A stretch of 64,000 bases of DNA, from contig OY783209.1 of assembly GCA_963678705.1 (NCBI GenBank), positions 3,286,001-3,350,000 of the forward strand, written 5' to 3'. Source of the DNA: Panorpa germanica (Eukaryota > Arthropoda > Insecta > Mecoptera > Panorpidae). Position 1 is the stretch's first letter. The number at the start of each line of letters is the position of its first letter. The translations under genes were made by a program, and so were the position numbers. Below the pieces are notes generated by a model. It had not been told where the DNA came from. It made no database searches and was given only the letters and a program-made list of their open reading frames with translations. Positions 12,740-24,065 of this stretch are shown one piece after another.

Positions 12740-14079
12740 ATGTTCTTATCCACAATAAGAATTGTAAATATATTTATCAAACACTTTAAGTTAATTATTT
12801 TATAGTCTTATGTAAAACATATTTTTATAATAAATGTGATGAAATTATTAATTTTTCTTCTTGTTATTTATTCAAAAATGATACCAAGTATATTTTAAAA
12901 TTGTTAAAATGCCATGAAATTGTATACTATATTAATAAAGTTGTTTACCAGTATACTTTGATGATTGTTTATTCTTTATTTCATTGCAATATTACAAACG
13001 GTATTAGAATTTAAGATTGATGTTTAAAGGGTCATCGCGTTACAGTAGAAGCTCCAATAAGATCTTATCTATCTTAAAGGTACAGGGGATGTTTGAGTCA
13101 TTTTGCAATAGAACACAAAACAAACTAATAATTTAGAATTTAGGGAAAATATATATACAAAAAGAAGTATATATAGTTGCATAAAGCATAGGTAACTGAA
13201 CACAACACAACTGAAGTAATAGTGAGTGCAGTCTATGAAAGAATTGGTTAACTTCTGCCTGTTAAATCTACTGTTTAATACATGGCGCATTTTATATTTA
13301 AATTAAATAACTAAAATATCGGCTAAATAAAAATATTTGCTAAAACTAAAAATAAAACATCTTTATCAATTTTAACAAGAGTGAAACCTTCTTTCATTTC
13401 AAGAAATGAAGAAAATCTTATTAGTAGTGGGTCCAAGTATAACCTTCTATCATCTCAAAGAAATAAAGAAAAATTAGTTTTTGTTTTAGTCTTTCTTTAA
13501 ATTAATATTTACATAAAATAAAGAAATTTGTGGCAACTTCAACGCCTGATTTTTAGGCAACACAAATAACCTCTCTTTATACTTTGTAATTATATAAGTA
13601 GATGTCGCTAGTAGTATTTTAAATTGGAATTAATCTAGAGTATTTATATGATAATGTAAATTTAGAAAATACAATATTTTCATTATTTTTAACAAGATAT
13701 TTTTTTATTTTTATCAAGAACACAAACGAATTTACGCCATAGTTTTGTATTGTTTAATTCAGCTTGAGTTATTGTGTTGTACAGATTTAATTAAGTTCAT
13801 TTAATTAGATTAATTAGTGGATATAAAGGAATATATAAACATACTCCTGTATATCGTGGAGTACTGAATCGCGTTCTGAACATTACATAATCTGTTAAAA
13901 TCTCTTTTGCCACCGTATTGTTGAAAAAATATGTTTTGTGATTTATCTAAACTATAATAAATAATTCTCTATATCTATATTGAATAAATCTACACTTTTA
14001 CTCTTAAAACTTCTTAAGAAAACCTTTTTAAGCATTAGAAAATCGTAAGAAGCCCTTTCTAATGATTAAAGGCTTTTAG
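12740..14079. other. Non-coding interval downstream of NPAT
   Basis: AT-rich DNA including the probable NPAT 3' terminal exon and polyadenylation region (12740-12960). After that no gene is visible. A stretch at about 14011-14078 resembles one in raptor intron 4 (about 1160-1240), sharing CTTCTTAAGAA and AATGATTAAA blocks. An ACGCCTGAT motif at 13542 recurs at 26824 and 28100. Confidence 0.5.
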
Positions 14080-14604
14080 AATGGGCTTGTATCCTGTGTC
14101 TTAATTTCTATAAAAGTGTACTACATCTTAATAAAGTGGGTTACTAGAACCTCAAATGTTCTAGTCCTTGTTTGTTAGGAGATATTAACAATTAAAAAAG
14201 TAATTTTGTATCTTTAATTATTAAAGGGATTCAACGTTGTACAACATTCCAAATGCATGTGATCTCATAACCGCTAGTTGCTATCTCTTTTATACAACAG
14301 AGCGTAAAAGAGATATATTCTTGACAGAAGTCTTGACTTGATTATTTCGACTACCAACAGCTACAAAACATTACCACAGCACTGACCTACTCAACAAATA
14401 ACTGACGTATAAAATGCATTTCACGTCATACAAATATGGCCGACCATCTCTAGCGCTAAAACTACAATTCAAATTTTTAATTGATATATCTCCGTCAATA
14501 TTCAGATATTTAATAAAATAGACACGCCAATACACATTTATTAACTTCAATTTCAACCAACAATTTAAAAATCGACCACTAAAAAATGAAGACACAAACC
14601 CATT
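14080..14604 (+). mobile_element. MITE family A, full-length copy 1
   Basis: Non-autonomous element with inverted ends AATGGGCTTGTATCCT and (reverse complement) AATGGGTTTGTGTCTT. Inside: GTGGGTTACTAGAACCTCAA near the left end and ATGGCCGACCATCTCTAGCG towards the right. Three more copies lie at 21338, 40224 and 43009. No coding sequence. The flanks GCTTTTAG / GCTTTAAA agree at 6 of 8 positions, which is suggestive only. Confidence 0.8.
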
Positions 14605-15590
14605 GCTTTAAAATTATAAAATAAGTCCCATATAGATAAAATATTACTGGGTTTGATTTAATTAAAATATTACATGAGTGGGAGGTACAATATCATTCAT
14701 GTTTTCTCTTTTGCGAGCAACGATGCTGTAGTAATATTCTCACCCACTGTTTTAATGTTAGTTTTATAGGGCTCCTTAAATCAGTGTGTCTAAATGCAGC
14801 ACTGATAATACAATACCTTAGTTCGACCCTATTTCTGATAAAACGTTACCATTACCTGTGATTTGATTATTGCATGCTTCATTATTATCAAATTACAACG
14901 AATATTAAATTAGAGTGATTATAATGCATTTAGTTCAGTGATACAGAGCAACAAACTTCCGTTTCCTGTCACTATTAAGTGTCACCTAAATGGGCTTATG
15001 AACTTATTTTATAAAGCAGGATTTTTTAAATTTTACATTATAAAAAATGATAAAACTAATAAACAAATTTCTTTTAAATAACTAAAAGTTGATTGAGATA
15101 TAATTGTTTGACATTTGAATTCACGTTTTCCCGCTTAATTTTTAGATATATTCATTGACGTCACAGTATAAGATTTCTTTTAGTTTTTTATTATTATTCT
15201 TTCATAAATATATAAACAAATTTAAATCCATCAGCAGTGGCTATGAACAGATCATTCTTGTTGTCGGGATATAAAGTTTAGTTAAAGTAAAATTAAAGTT
15301 AAAGCAGAACATTATTAGTGGCGATAAAAGGCTACGTGCCTAGGAAGCACGAGAAATTATATATATGTATAAAAAAAAATTAAATCCAGGGTAGTTAAAC
15401 TTAATCAAAGTGGATGCCTTCATGTCATCGCTTCTACGAGAATGCCGGCCTTCTAAACAATAAACAAAATGACAAATGCTTGTGTATGTTCAGCGCGTCC
15501 TCCTTTAACATTGCTGTAGATAGTCCTTGATAAAGCTAAGTAAGCGATAAAGTAAATAATTATACTAATAAGGCCACATTAATACTCAGG
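14605..15590. other. Non-coding interval upstream of astacin-like fragment
   Basis: About 1 kb of AT-rich DNA with no coding or repeat structure I can name. It ends at the TATA box assigned to the astacin-like gene. Confidence 0.4.
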
Positions 15591-15594
15591 CCTT

Positions 15595-15627
15595 TATAAA
15601 TAGCGCCAATACTTATAATATGCAGTT
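15595..15627 (+). promoter_or_regulatory. TATA box plus initiator of astacin-like gene
   Basis: TATAAATAG starts at 15595 and a CAGTT initiator-like site has its A at 15624, 29 bp downstream, which is the usual TATA-to-start distance. The ATG of the astacin-like signal peptide follows 45 bp later at 15669. Confidence 0.5.
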
Positions 15628-15668
15628 ATTCAAATATAATTTAAAAAAGAAGTTAGTGAAAAGTGAAA

Positions 15669-16902
15669 ATGTTTTTCATTAAATACTGGTCACTGATTTT
15701 TATTATAAACGTTAAACTTTCTGCATTATCAGTAATTATTACAAATTATCAAGGTATGTATGACATTTGTACTCTGTACTGTAGATTTAACAAGTAATTT
15801 ACAAAATTAAATATATAGTTTACTTAAAATAAACAAGGAGTTATATAGACTGCGTTAGTGTGGTTGCCATAGCATTAGGCGCAGATTTAACAAATAATTT
15901 GCTTCATGTATTTGTGTAGTATATATCAATGTTTCTTTCATATAAATTACTTTATAAAGAATTTTTTAAACTTATTTTATTGCAACTTGAATTATTAAGT
16001 AATTAAGTAAATATATAAACATAAATTTGACGAGTCAGATATCGATATAATTATATAATTAGTAAATTAAGATAATTCGCCATAGAAAGCAAGTGCACAT
16101 AAATTATTTATTCAATGGTTCCTTAATAAAATGAGTTTAAAGAATTATGAGTGTAAATAATTACAAAAATATTACGCAGCGGTGTTAACGACATATATGA
16201 GGCCACGACACCATGAATATCGTCATGATAGCAGGAGATCGTCAGTGATTGAACTCTGCATCGTAAATTCACCAATGTTAAATAAATAAGAATACAAAAA
16301 TGAAGTCAAACGAGTGGTTATATATTAAATATTAATATTTCCAGTTTTACATAATTTTTAACATATATAACGTAATTCTTTTTACCTTTTTTGTGTTTGA
16401 CAAGACATTTGCTATTTCTACGATTTATTTTTTGCAGAATATGAATTACTCAGAGAACTAAACAACGATATCCACGATGGTGACGTTCTAGAGCTTTCTG
16501 ACGAAGATGAATTCGAAATGAGTTCGTTAGGAAGAAATGCAATTCGTTCTGAAAAATACAAATGGCCGCATGGAATAGTACCGTATTCTTTCTATTCTAA
16601 TTATTGTAAGTAATTATGCATTTCTTGTAAAAGTAACTGACAATAAATGTGCTGAATAATGTGTTGACTTTTTAGCTGTTGAAGAACAACAAAAAGTCGT
16701 GGATTCCTTCAAAGTTTTTCATGAAAATACTTGTGTAAAATTTGTTGCAAAAACTGAAGCTCATGTGGAGTCGATTTTGTTTTATAAGGTAAGAAATATG
16801 TACGCAGTAAACAAATTAATTTCAATAAAAACGAAGCACAGTTCTCTTAGACTTCTCTTGTTCAAAGAAAATGCACTATTAAAACGAACTACAGTTCGAT
16901 GA
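15669..16902 (+). pseudogene. Astacin-family metalloprotease, 5' fragment lacking catalytic exons
   Basis: Three exons read cleanly: 15669-15753 (signal peptide, hydrophobic stretch around SLIFIINVKLSALSVII), 16438-16605 (acidic propeptide ending GRNAIRSEKYKWPHGIVPYS, the astacin propeptide-to-protease junction) and 16676-16788 (start of the protease domain, TCVKFVAKTEAHVESI). These give 122 codons, phase 0 at the end, with a good donor GTAAGA. In astacins the zinc-binding HExxHxxGxxH exon follows, but nothing like it is visible before the next gene at 17800. If intron 3 is retained, the frame runs on to TGA at 16900-16902, giving a secreted protein of about 159 aa. Either a truncated pseudogene with an intact promoter and 5' half, or a new short secreted protein. 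No active protease could be made. Confidence 0.65.
16173..16291 (+). repeat. SINE fragment (3' tail part)
   Basis: Matches the body of the SINE at 29245-29502 in opposite orientation: shared blocks ATATATGAGGCCACGACACC and GGAGATCGTCAGTGAT, then a GTTAAATAAATAAG tail. The tRNA-like head is missing. It lies in the first intron region of the astacin-like fragment. Confidence 0.7.
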
Positions 16903-17799
16903 CCAGTTTAGAGCTTGCTTTCTATAAAAAAAATAAAGATATTTTAACACGATAACAATTATGTTCATCACCCGGAAAAAGCATTTTTGTTAGGTTATAA
17001 CTTCTCATATGTAAGGAAAATTAATTATTATTTTTAACGTGTGGTAATTCAAATATTATAAATATAAATCTACATGACAATCTTTGTAACACAAATACTA
17101 TATTTCACAAATTTAATAAGTTCTGCTTTTCATAAATAATATATAATATCTGATAATATCTTTTGAGATTAATGGAGTGCTAAATAGATTGTCAAACGTC
17201 TAATTTTTTCCGTCAGGTTTCAACCAGGTTACCTTTGCAGGTTACAACCACTCAGGCGTACTCAGGGTACCCCATATACAATTATTTGCATTTGTTTAGT
17301 ACTATACAAAAATATTATGTTTTAATCAGAGATATTATCAGAATATGTGGTAGTTATAAAACAAGAACTGACAAGAACAATGTTTCGTGAACTGTCAATG
17401 TCAAATTTCTATGCTGAGCTACGCTGCCACAACTCACGTGACAATTTAAAATGGATGCACTCAGTTCAGCTGGTTTATCAATTATTTGCTCAGGTGAAAT
17501 TTGGTGTCAAGTCAGTTGTATTTAATATAATTAAATGACATTTTTATAAAATAACTCATAATTAAATATAAAATGTGTAATAGTCATTGTAATGTTGTTA
17601 AAATTCATTAGTTAGCTTCAACTTGTTTTAGAAATATGTAGAATATTATTTACTGCATAGAAATTAGACAAGAAATAGAAAATGGTTATGTTTAATTGTA
17701 TAATTAGTAAATACAGTGAGTATTTCTAATAAGTTATATGAAGTAAAAAGATTTATAAAAGATTGTTAAAAAGTGTAATTTTTCAGATAACTTTTGACA
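16903..17799. other. Interval between astacin-like fragment and KIAA2013 homologue
   Basis: AT-rich, non-coding on inspection. A pyrimidine-rich acceptor (TTTTTCAG ending 17786) just before the next start codon suggests a 5'-UTR exon of the KIAA2013 homologue somewhere upstream that I cannot place. No HExxH-coding exon was found in any frame. Confidence 0.45.
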
Positions 17800-19647
17800 A
17801 TGAATATAGAATTTGCCGAGTTATTACGGCGTGCGAAGAGGTTACTTGATGGCCATTTTTCATATCGTAGATTATTTTCTATTCTAATTGCTGCAGCAAT
17901 AATCCTTTTGTACGTGGGTCCTTATATACTAAGGTGGTTTGTATATACACCTACGTATGAACAAGATTACGAAACTAGATGTTTGGATGACAGATTAACA
18001 GGATTTAATTATCAGAAAAATGAATATAATCTAAACATTAGGCATAATAAGATAAAAGAGGGTGAAAAAGACTATCTACCTTATGTAGGTAATGGTTATT
18101 TTGGTATAGCTATAGAAAAGGATGCACAAATTTATATAAAATCTGGTAGATCATTAACTTTACCAGTGAAGTTTCATCCTCTGATATCTGTTTTATCATC
18201 AACACCGTCTTCTGAAGCTGTCGTCGTAGAATACCTTACAGGCATTGTACAGAAATTTCAATGTTTTCGCGATGGTTATTATGTACGACATCAACTTTAC
18301 GCACATAGAACGATGCCATCCGTTTTTGTTCAAGAGATTCGTTTTACAAATCCCACAAATCAACAATTTGATATTGAATTATCACCACCTCACATATCTA
18401 ATTGGCCTGAAGCGAATACACCAATACGTAAATTACAGCATGGTTCATCTATTCTTGAATATCAAGTTATTTCAGGTCCTGTTGAAGTTGACAATGATAT
18501 GGTTGTGGCAGTATCAATAGTAATAAGAAAACCTCCTAGACAGGTTGTTTTACATAAAAGAAATACAGAAAATCTTGTAGTACTTCTTACAATAGAATAT
18601 TCTGAGCCAATGGCTCGTGAAGACTATGATAGAAATAAAGAAGTTGTTGAAAAAAGAGCTATCGAAGGTATGAAACACGCATTGCAAGAAGCTCAACATG
18701 AAGGTAATGGAATATCAACCGATTTTCGTTACAAGCACGAAAGCGTTTGGCGGCAGATGTGGTTTACAGGATTCTACATAAGCGATTCGAAAGCGCAAGA
18801 TGCGCTCAATGGTGACAAAATAAATGCCACAATGTATTACGTACTATCACAAGTTCGATCTTTTGAACTAGAAGAACATATAACGCAAATAAAGAAAACT
18901 GAGATAGCAAGATCGCTTACTTACACAGAGGGGTGCTATGAAGGATTTCACACTCTTCAAGCTGATAACTTATGGAAAGATTTAAATACTTTGGATAATA
19001 TAAATTCTGTAGTTACAACCTGGTTATTGACTCTGGAAAAACAAGGGTGTCATAATTTAATCAAAGCTGGTGCAAGTGGAGTCGTTCAAGCCATGGTACT
19101 TAGTTTTGGTGGTTTTCGATTCAGCAATCAACATCTCGAATTTAACATTCATCATAAATACTTACATAGAGATTTTCATTTTCGAAGAATAAACTACGGC
19201 AACATGACACATGTTAATATCACTGTAGTTGTTCGCGAAGATAACAAAGCTGTTTTGTTCGTAGCCTTGGATAGATCGGATAAAAATTATTATGCTTGTG
19301 ACGGGGGTTGTTTGGACAACCCTGTTCAACTTGGACCTTCAAGAAGAGAGTTTCCTATTAAATTGACTAGTCCTCTTACTGCTATTTTGTACATAACGTC
19401 GGACAAACAGCACATGGAAGATTTAAGACACGCGATACATGTTAAAGAAGTTAATGAAGCTCCAGCACATGAACATCATATTATTGCGCTACATCGACAT
19501 GGACATCATCTTGGGGGCCTTCCAACATTGTTTTGGGTTTCCATTTGTCTTCTTATTATTATATTTCACATTTTCCTCTGTAAATTAGTTATGAACGAAT
19601 ATTGTGAACAACCTGATAAATACAGAAATCGTTACAGCAAACCATGA
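17800..19647 (+). CDS. KIAA2013-family membrane protein
   Basis: Single coding exon of 615 aa, homologous along its length to human KIAA2013. Matching blocks: LPYVGNGYFGIAI near the N terminus, the NPTNQQ/PHIS segment, INATMYYVLSQVRS, LTLEKQGCHNLIKAGASGV, VQAMVLSFGGFRF, YACDGGCLDNPVQL, and the C-terminal LPTLFWVSICLLII helix followed by KLVMNEYC. Two hydrophobic segments are visible, at about residues 26-46 and 575-595, so most of the protein should be luminal with a short tail. The family fold recalls glycosyl-hydrolase-like luminal proteins, but I assign no activity. ATG at 17800 is chosen over an upstream in-frame TTG because it directly follows a splice acceptor. AATAAA at 19959 is the likely polyadenylation signal. 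Confidence 0.9.
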   Translation: MNIEFAELLRRAKRLLDGHFSYRRLFSILIAAAIILLYVGPYILRWFVYTPTYEQDYETRCLDDRLTGFNYQKNEYNLNIRHNKIKEGEKDYLPYVGNGYFGIAIEKDAQIYIKSGRSLTLPVKFHPLISVLSSTPSSEAVVVEYLTGIVQKFQCFRDGYYVRHQLYAHRTMPSVFVQEIRFTNPTNQQFDIELSPPHISNWPEANTPIRKLQHGSSILEYQVISGPVEVDNDMVVAVSIVIRKPPRQVVLHKRNTENLVVLLTIEYSEPMAREDYDRNKEVVEKRAIEGMKHALQEAQHEGNGISTDFRYKHESVWRQMWFTGFYISDSKAQDALNGDKINATMYYVLSQVRSFELEEHITQIKKTEIARSLTYTEGCYEGFHTLQADNLWKDLNTLDNINSVVTTWLLTLEKQGCHNLIKAGASGVVQAMVLSFGGFRFSNQHLEFNIHHKYLHRDFHFRRINYGNMTHVNITVVVREDNKAVLFVALDRSDKNYYACDGGCLDNPVQLGPSRREFPIKLTSPLTAILYITSDKQHMEDLRHAIHVKEVNEAPAHEHHIIALHRHGHHLGGLPTLFWVSICLLIIIFHIFLCKLVMNEYCEQPDKYRNRYSKP

Positions 19648-21109
19648 TAAAGAACAACTTTACTTACATACACTTTTTTAAAATACTTATTTAATATTCT
19701 GTGAACTTTCATAAATGTGTTAAAAGATTAAAATGAGAAATTATCTGCAATCAACATCCTAACGTATACAAATAATTTTTAGCAAGTGAATTTAATCTAG
19801 TAAAGAAAAACAAACGTTCACAAATAATTTTTTTTTTATTTTCACAAGAAGACATAATAAAATAACATTTCTATTTATTTTTATTAGACGCTACCATACT
19901 ACTTGTAAATATAATACATACCATTATTTAATTTATTTTATATAATATTAAACAGATCAATAAAGTATGTTGAAAGTATAAAAAAAATACATTTAAAATT
20001 AATCATGCAATATTACAAATAACCACATAATTTATAAATACATATATGTATAACAGAAATATATTTCTTCTTAAAGAAAATCTTTGGTTTTTCTTTTACG
20101 TTAGAACATATTTTATATATGTTCATGCTATTAATTAAGTTATATCTATTGGAAAATGATTTTGGAAAAGTTACTGCTTTCTTTAATTTTTTAAATTAGA
20201 TTATCATTAATTTGCTTAATGTTTACTAATCCATAACTAATATTTTTAAAATAGAGCAAAAATTGAATAAATCTACAATAAGATTTTTGTAAAATAAAAA
20301 ATGTGAGATTTTATTTTCGCGTTAACAAATGTTTAATTTGATTAAAAATATGCGTTGTATATAATGAGAGCCTCAAATTGCCTGACTGAATATTACCTTA
20401 TTTGTAAAATTTCTTCCAAATCCGATCTATACTAATTGATTTCCTATCTATTAACTGGGATTTTTATTTGTTCAAAAGCATTATTACGTATGCACTAACA
20501 TATTTGTAACTTAAACATTATAGTATCGAGGATGTCTTAATATTATCTGAATTTTTTTTACATTATAGGTTTTAATGTATAACTAAAATACTCTACATAC
20601 AATTTAATTTATTTAAATAGGAAATTGTTTTTTTTTAAATAAGCTTTTCTCACAACCCGGCGTATTAATTAAAAAGAACTAATTATATTTAAATATTGAA
20701 AATATGTTATCAAATCGCCTTTTAAAATTATAATCAATTTAACTTATGAGTGATATACTTATACGATTTTAGAGCAAGAACTTAACAAAAGTTCAAAAAC
20801 AAATCTGAAATATAAAAACAGTTTTTTGTACATAAAATTTACGTATATATAAATTTTAAATACATGGACTTTTGTTTGAATAGATTCATAGTCATACACA
20901 AATATTCATAAATACTTTTATATCATTAAACAAAATAAATGGTTATTTATTTCCATTTTGTAATAATTTGTTCGTCGTTAATATCTGTTTGAAAGGTTCC
21001 GCTTTTACTTGCATACCACGGTTAGTAATATAAATAACTCAATACAGAAAATAATTATAGTAGAGTATCAAAATTGAATTAGTCGTACTAATCAAAGTGT
21101 GTTCGATTA
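19648..21109. other. Convergent interval KIAA2013 / tetraspanin
   Basis: 3' UTR of the KIAA2013 homologue (AATAAA at 19959) and, from the other side, the 3' UTR of the longer tetraspanin isoform. Otherwise very AT-rich with no recognisable gene or repeat. Confidence 0.5.
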
Positions 21110-23578
21110 CTAATATAAATAATTGTTCCTTGGAAAAATAGCATGGGCCTGTTTCTCTTCAGGATCAAATTGATTTCTATATCTCCAAGTTAAAATGACT
21201 GCCAGAACCTAAATACACAATAGATATTTTATTATTTCTAATATATGAATGATATGATAAAAGTAAGATGAAGAAAGAATCATATGCTACAAATAATTAA
21301 ATAAAACAGAAAGAAAACATTCACAAACTACAAAGATAATGGGATTGTGTCCTATGTCTTAATTTATATAAAAATGTACTATATATTATTAAGGTAGGTT
21401 ACTAGAACCTCAAATATCCAATTATTTTTTAATAACTCCTTATATGTTAAGAGATATTAACAACCAAAAAAATCATTTTGTCTCTTTAATTATTAAAGGG
21501 ATTCAACGTTGTACGCAATCCAAGTGCTTGTGACATCACAATCCTTGTGTAAGCACTGACTTACTCAACAAATAACTGACGTTAAAATGCATTTCACGTC
21601 ATAGAAATATGGCCGACCATTTCTAGCGCTAAAACTACAATTCAAACTTTTAATTGCTATATCTCCATCAATATTTAGATATTTAATAAAATAGACACGC
21701 CAATACACATTTATTAACATCAATTTCAATCAACAATTGAAAAATCGACCACTAAAAAATGAGGACACAAGCCCATTGGAAGAAAAAAAAATGTTTTCAC
21801 CACATCACCATGAAATACCAAATAAAATAATGGATGACCAAGATGTGTACCATGAACGTTAGAAAATTAAACAAATAAGATTATATAAATATGCATAGAC
21901 ATAAATTCAATGAAAATGTTAGTATTGTAAAGTTAATATACCTAAAAAACAAATGAACCAAACCATGTGAGAAACAAGTAACTCTTAATAGGTGCTACAG
22001 AGGCTTAAAGAAAAGCGCTGGGATTAGCCCGAGGATCTTTTTGATTTCGGTAGCGAACAGTTAGCCACACTCCAACAAACTGTAAATTTATTATGTTAAT
22101 AACACAGAAAACACTGTAATCTAAAATTAGTTATTAAATATAAGCAAGAAGAAAGTAGTGAAAGTTCAGTGCATATGTTATTTGGAAAATATTATTAATG
22201 ATAACAATACACCTACATTAAATTAAATATTTTAAGAATACTAATCAAATAAATTAGTTCCATATCAACACAGATAAGCATTACGAAAACGGTAAATTTT
22301 ATCTCATATGTATATCAAATTATTTAAATTACAGTATTATTTATTGCAGTATGTATATAGTAAATAAAATCGCAAATGTAAATATGCTAAAGTTTATTTT
22401 TAAACATTTTCAACTTCCATGATGCAAGTCATTCAATATGATATACAGCTGCAAATGTAACATGAATTCATAACTAACATACCTCTGTAAAACTGAAGAA
22501 TAAACCAATTCCTCCGCAAAGTTTAAATGCATAATCAATAGATGTTTGCAAACGACCAAGACATGAGTCGCACGTACAATCTGCGCTATTATTTTGCGTG
22601 CAACACCCGTACTAAAATAATGGTAAACAAACATAAATAGTTATGCTCTATATACTTATAACCAGATATATAAATAAAATATTCATAATATAAAGGAAAT
22701 ATGTTACCTCCAAGACGTTGCACGTTGTACTTGAATTTTTATCAAAATCACAACAAGAAAATGATTTCTGCACATGATTTCTCATTTCTTGAGGAATTTG
22801 TTTCCATCCCTATATAATTTACATAAACATTAATTAATAAATTGAAATCGAATATAACGCTAACTGTGAAAAAATGATTTTTCTTAATATCCATGCAAAT
22901 ATATGTGACGATAAACATTTTTAAGAAAGTTATGCTTATAACTAAATTGTTCATAAAATATGTTATAACTTACTTGTTCGGCAAGTTGTTCTTGCTGTGT
23001 TGAGTTTACAGCAAGACAGGCACAAGCTACTGAAAATTGAATTAAAAAAAGGCAAAACAAGATTACCATGTACTAAAATATTATAATTAAGGAACACATG
23101 CTGCATTATAGAAAATATCACTTAACTCATACCGATAAATCAGTAAACTAGGTCATATTAAAATCTAAAATTAACAAAATCCTCCTTATTGAAATAATGT
23201 GTTAATACATATTAAAGTAGTAAAGTACATTGTCCAGGACACTTGTAATCAGCAAAGTATAACATTTATGTTAAGGATACAAAAAACAGCATCACTTGGT
23301 GATGTTTGACAGCACCAATGAGCCCCAGTATTGAGATCATTATTAATAGAATTCCACATGCTAAAATGCCTCCTATTATTGGCAAATTTGTACCAATAGA
23401 AGATGCTTGGCCGTAAACAGCAACTCCAATTAAAATAAATGCAACTAACTGGAATATATAAGATTCATAATTAGAAGATGGTGCATTCAAAATTAACATA
23501 TGAAATCAAATTACTTACAATATATAAAATATTTAACGCTGTTAAAGCGTTTTTAGAACACGTAAAACCACCACACAT
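21110..23578 (-). CDS. Tetraspanin of the TSPAN13/31 group, two alternative last exons
   Basis: Four-pass membrane protein closest to vertebrate TSPAN13/TSPAN31. Minus-strand exons: 23578-23519, 23448-23281, 23072-22974, 22809-22708, 22611-22483, all phase 0, then either 22079-22005 or 21208-21110. It starts [16 protein letters not shown], the family signature; [12 protein letters not shown] and [12 protein letters not shown] follow. The large extracellular loop has the CC motif (SCCDFD) and further Cys (YGCCTQN, CTCDSC). The proximal last exon encodes the conserved tail [17 protein letters not shown]; the distal one encodes a tail with [12 protein letters not shown] and no PSAFL. Proximal form 210 aa, distal form 218 aa. 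A MITE lies between the two last exons. Divergent from the Tube kinase. Confidence 0.9.
21338..21776 (+). mobile_element. MITE family A, copy 2
   Basis: 439-bp copy of the family at 14080, same orientation, ends AATGGGATTGTGTCCT and (reverse complement) AATGGGCTTGTGTCCT. Compared with copy 1 it lacks part of the middle (the block with AAGAGATATATTCTTGACAG). It sits between the alternative last exons of the tetraspanin. Confidence 0.8.
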
Positions 23579-24065
23579 CTTTGCATTAAATTATAATAAT
23601 TTTAAACCTAAAAACAACTTATATTTATTCATATGTGGGTAATAATGGAAAGAAACCAAAATTAATCCAATTAAAAATTGCTAATTTTATTTTTCCTATT
23701 TCAATCTTGAAAATCTGTCACTGATTGGACATTGTATCATTTAACAGATACGAGATCTTGTATTGCCAACCTTAAATTATCTCTGTTTCTGATATGGTTG
23801 GTGTCATTGTAATCTCCGACCTATTATCTCTGGTTTTAACTGGTTGTAACTTTATCTCTGGTTGTAACCACAGACTACGCCTGAGTATATATTATGTATT
23901 ATCTTTGATAACTACTGGTAACTACTATCGAAGTAATTTGTTTTTACCTGTGGTTTTTACGTTTCAAAATATTGTTTTCGCAAATTATTACTGCATACTA
24001 CTTTTACTACTATTATTATTTTGTTGCGTTTCTAATAAGTTGCGACGAAGTGAATATTAGTAAAA
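23579..24065. promoter_or_regulatory. Divergent promoter region tetraspanin / Tube kinase
   Basis: 487 bp between opposed start codons. Contains GGTTGTAAC direct repeats (about 23840-23870) and a run of CTATTATTATT just before the Tube ATG. No confident core promoter element. Confidence 0.4.

Noticed and set aside
14072..14612. 8-bp target duplication for MITE family A
   Set aside because: Flanks agree only 6 of 8 at copy 1 and not at copies 2 and 4, so the duplication length is undetermined.
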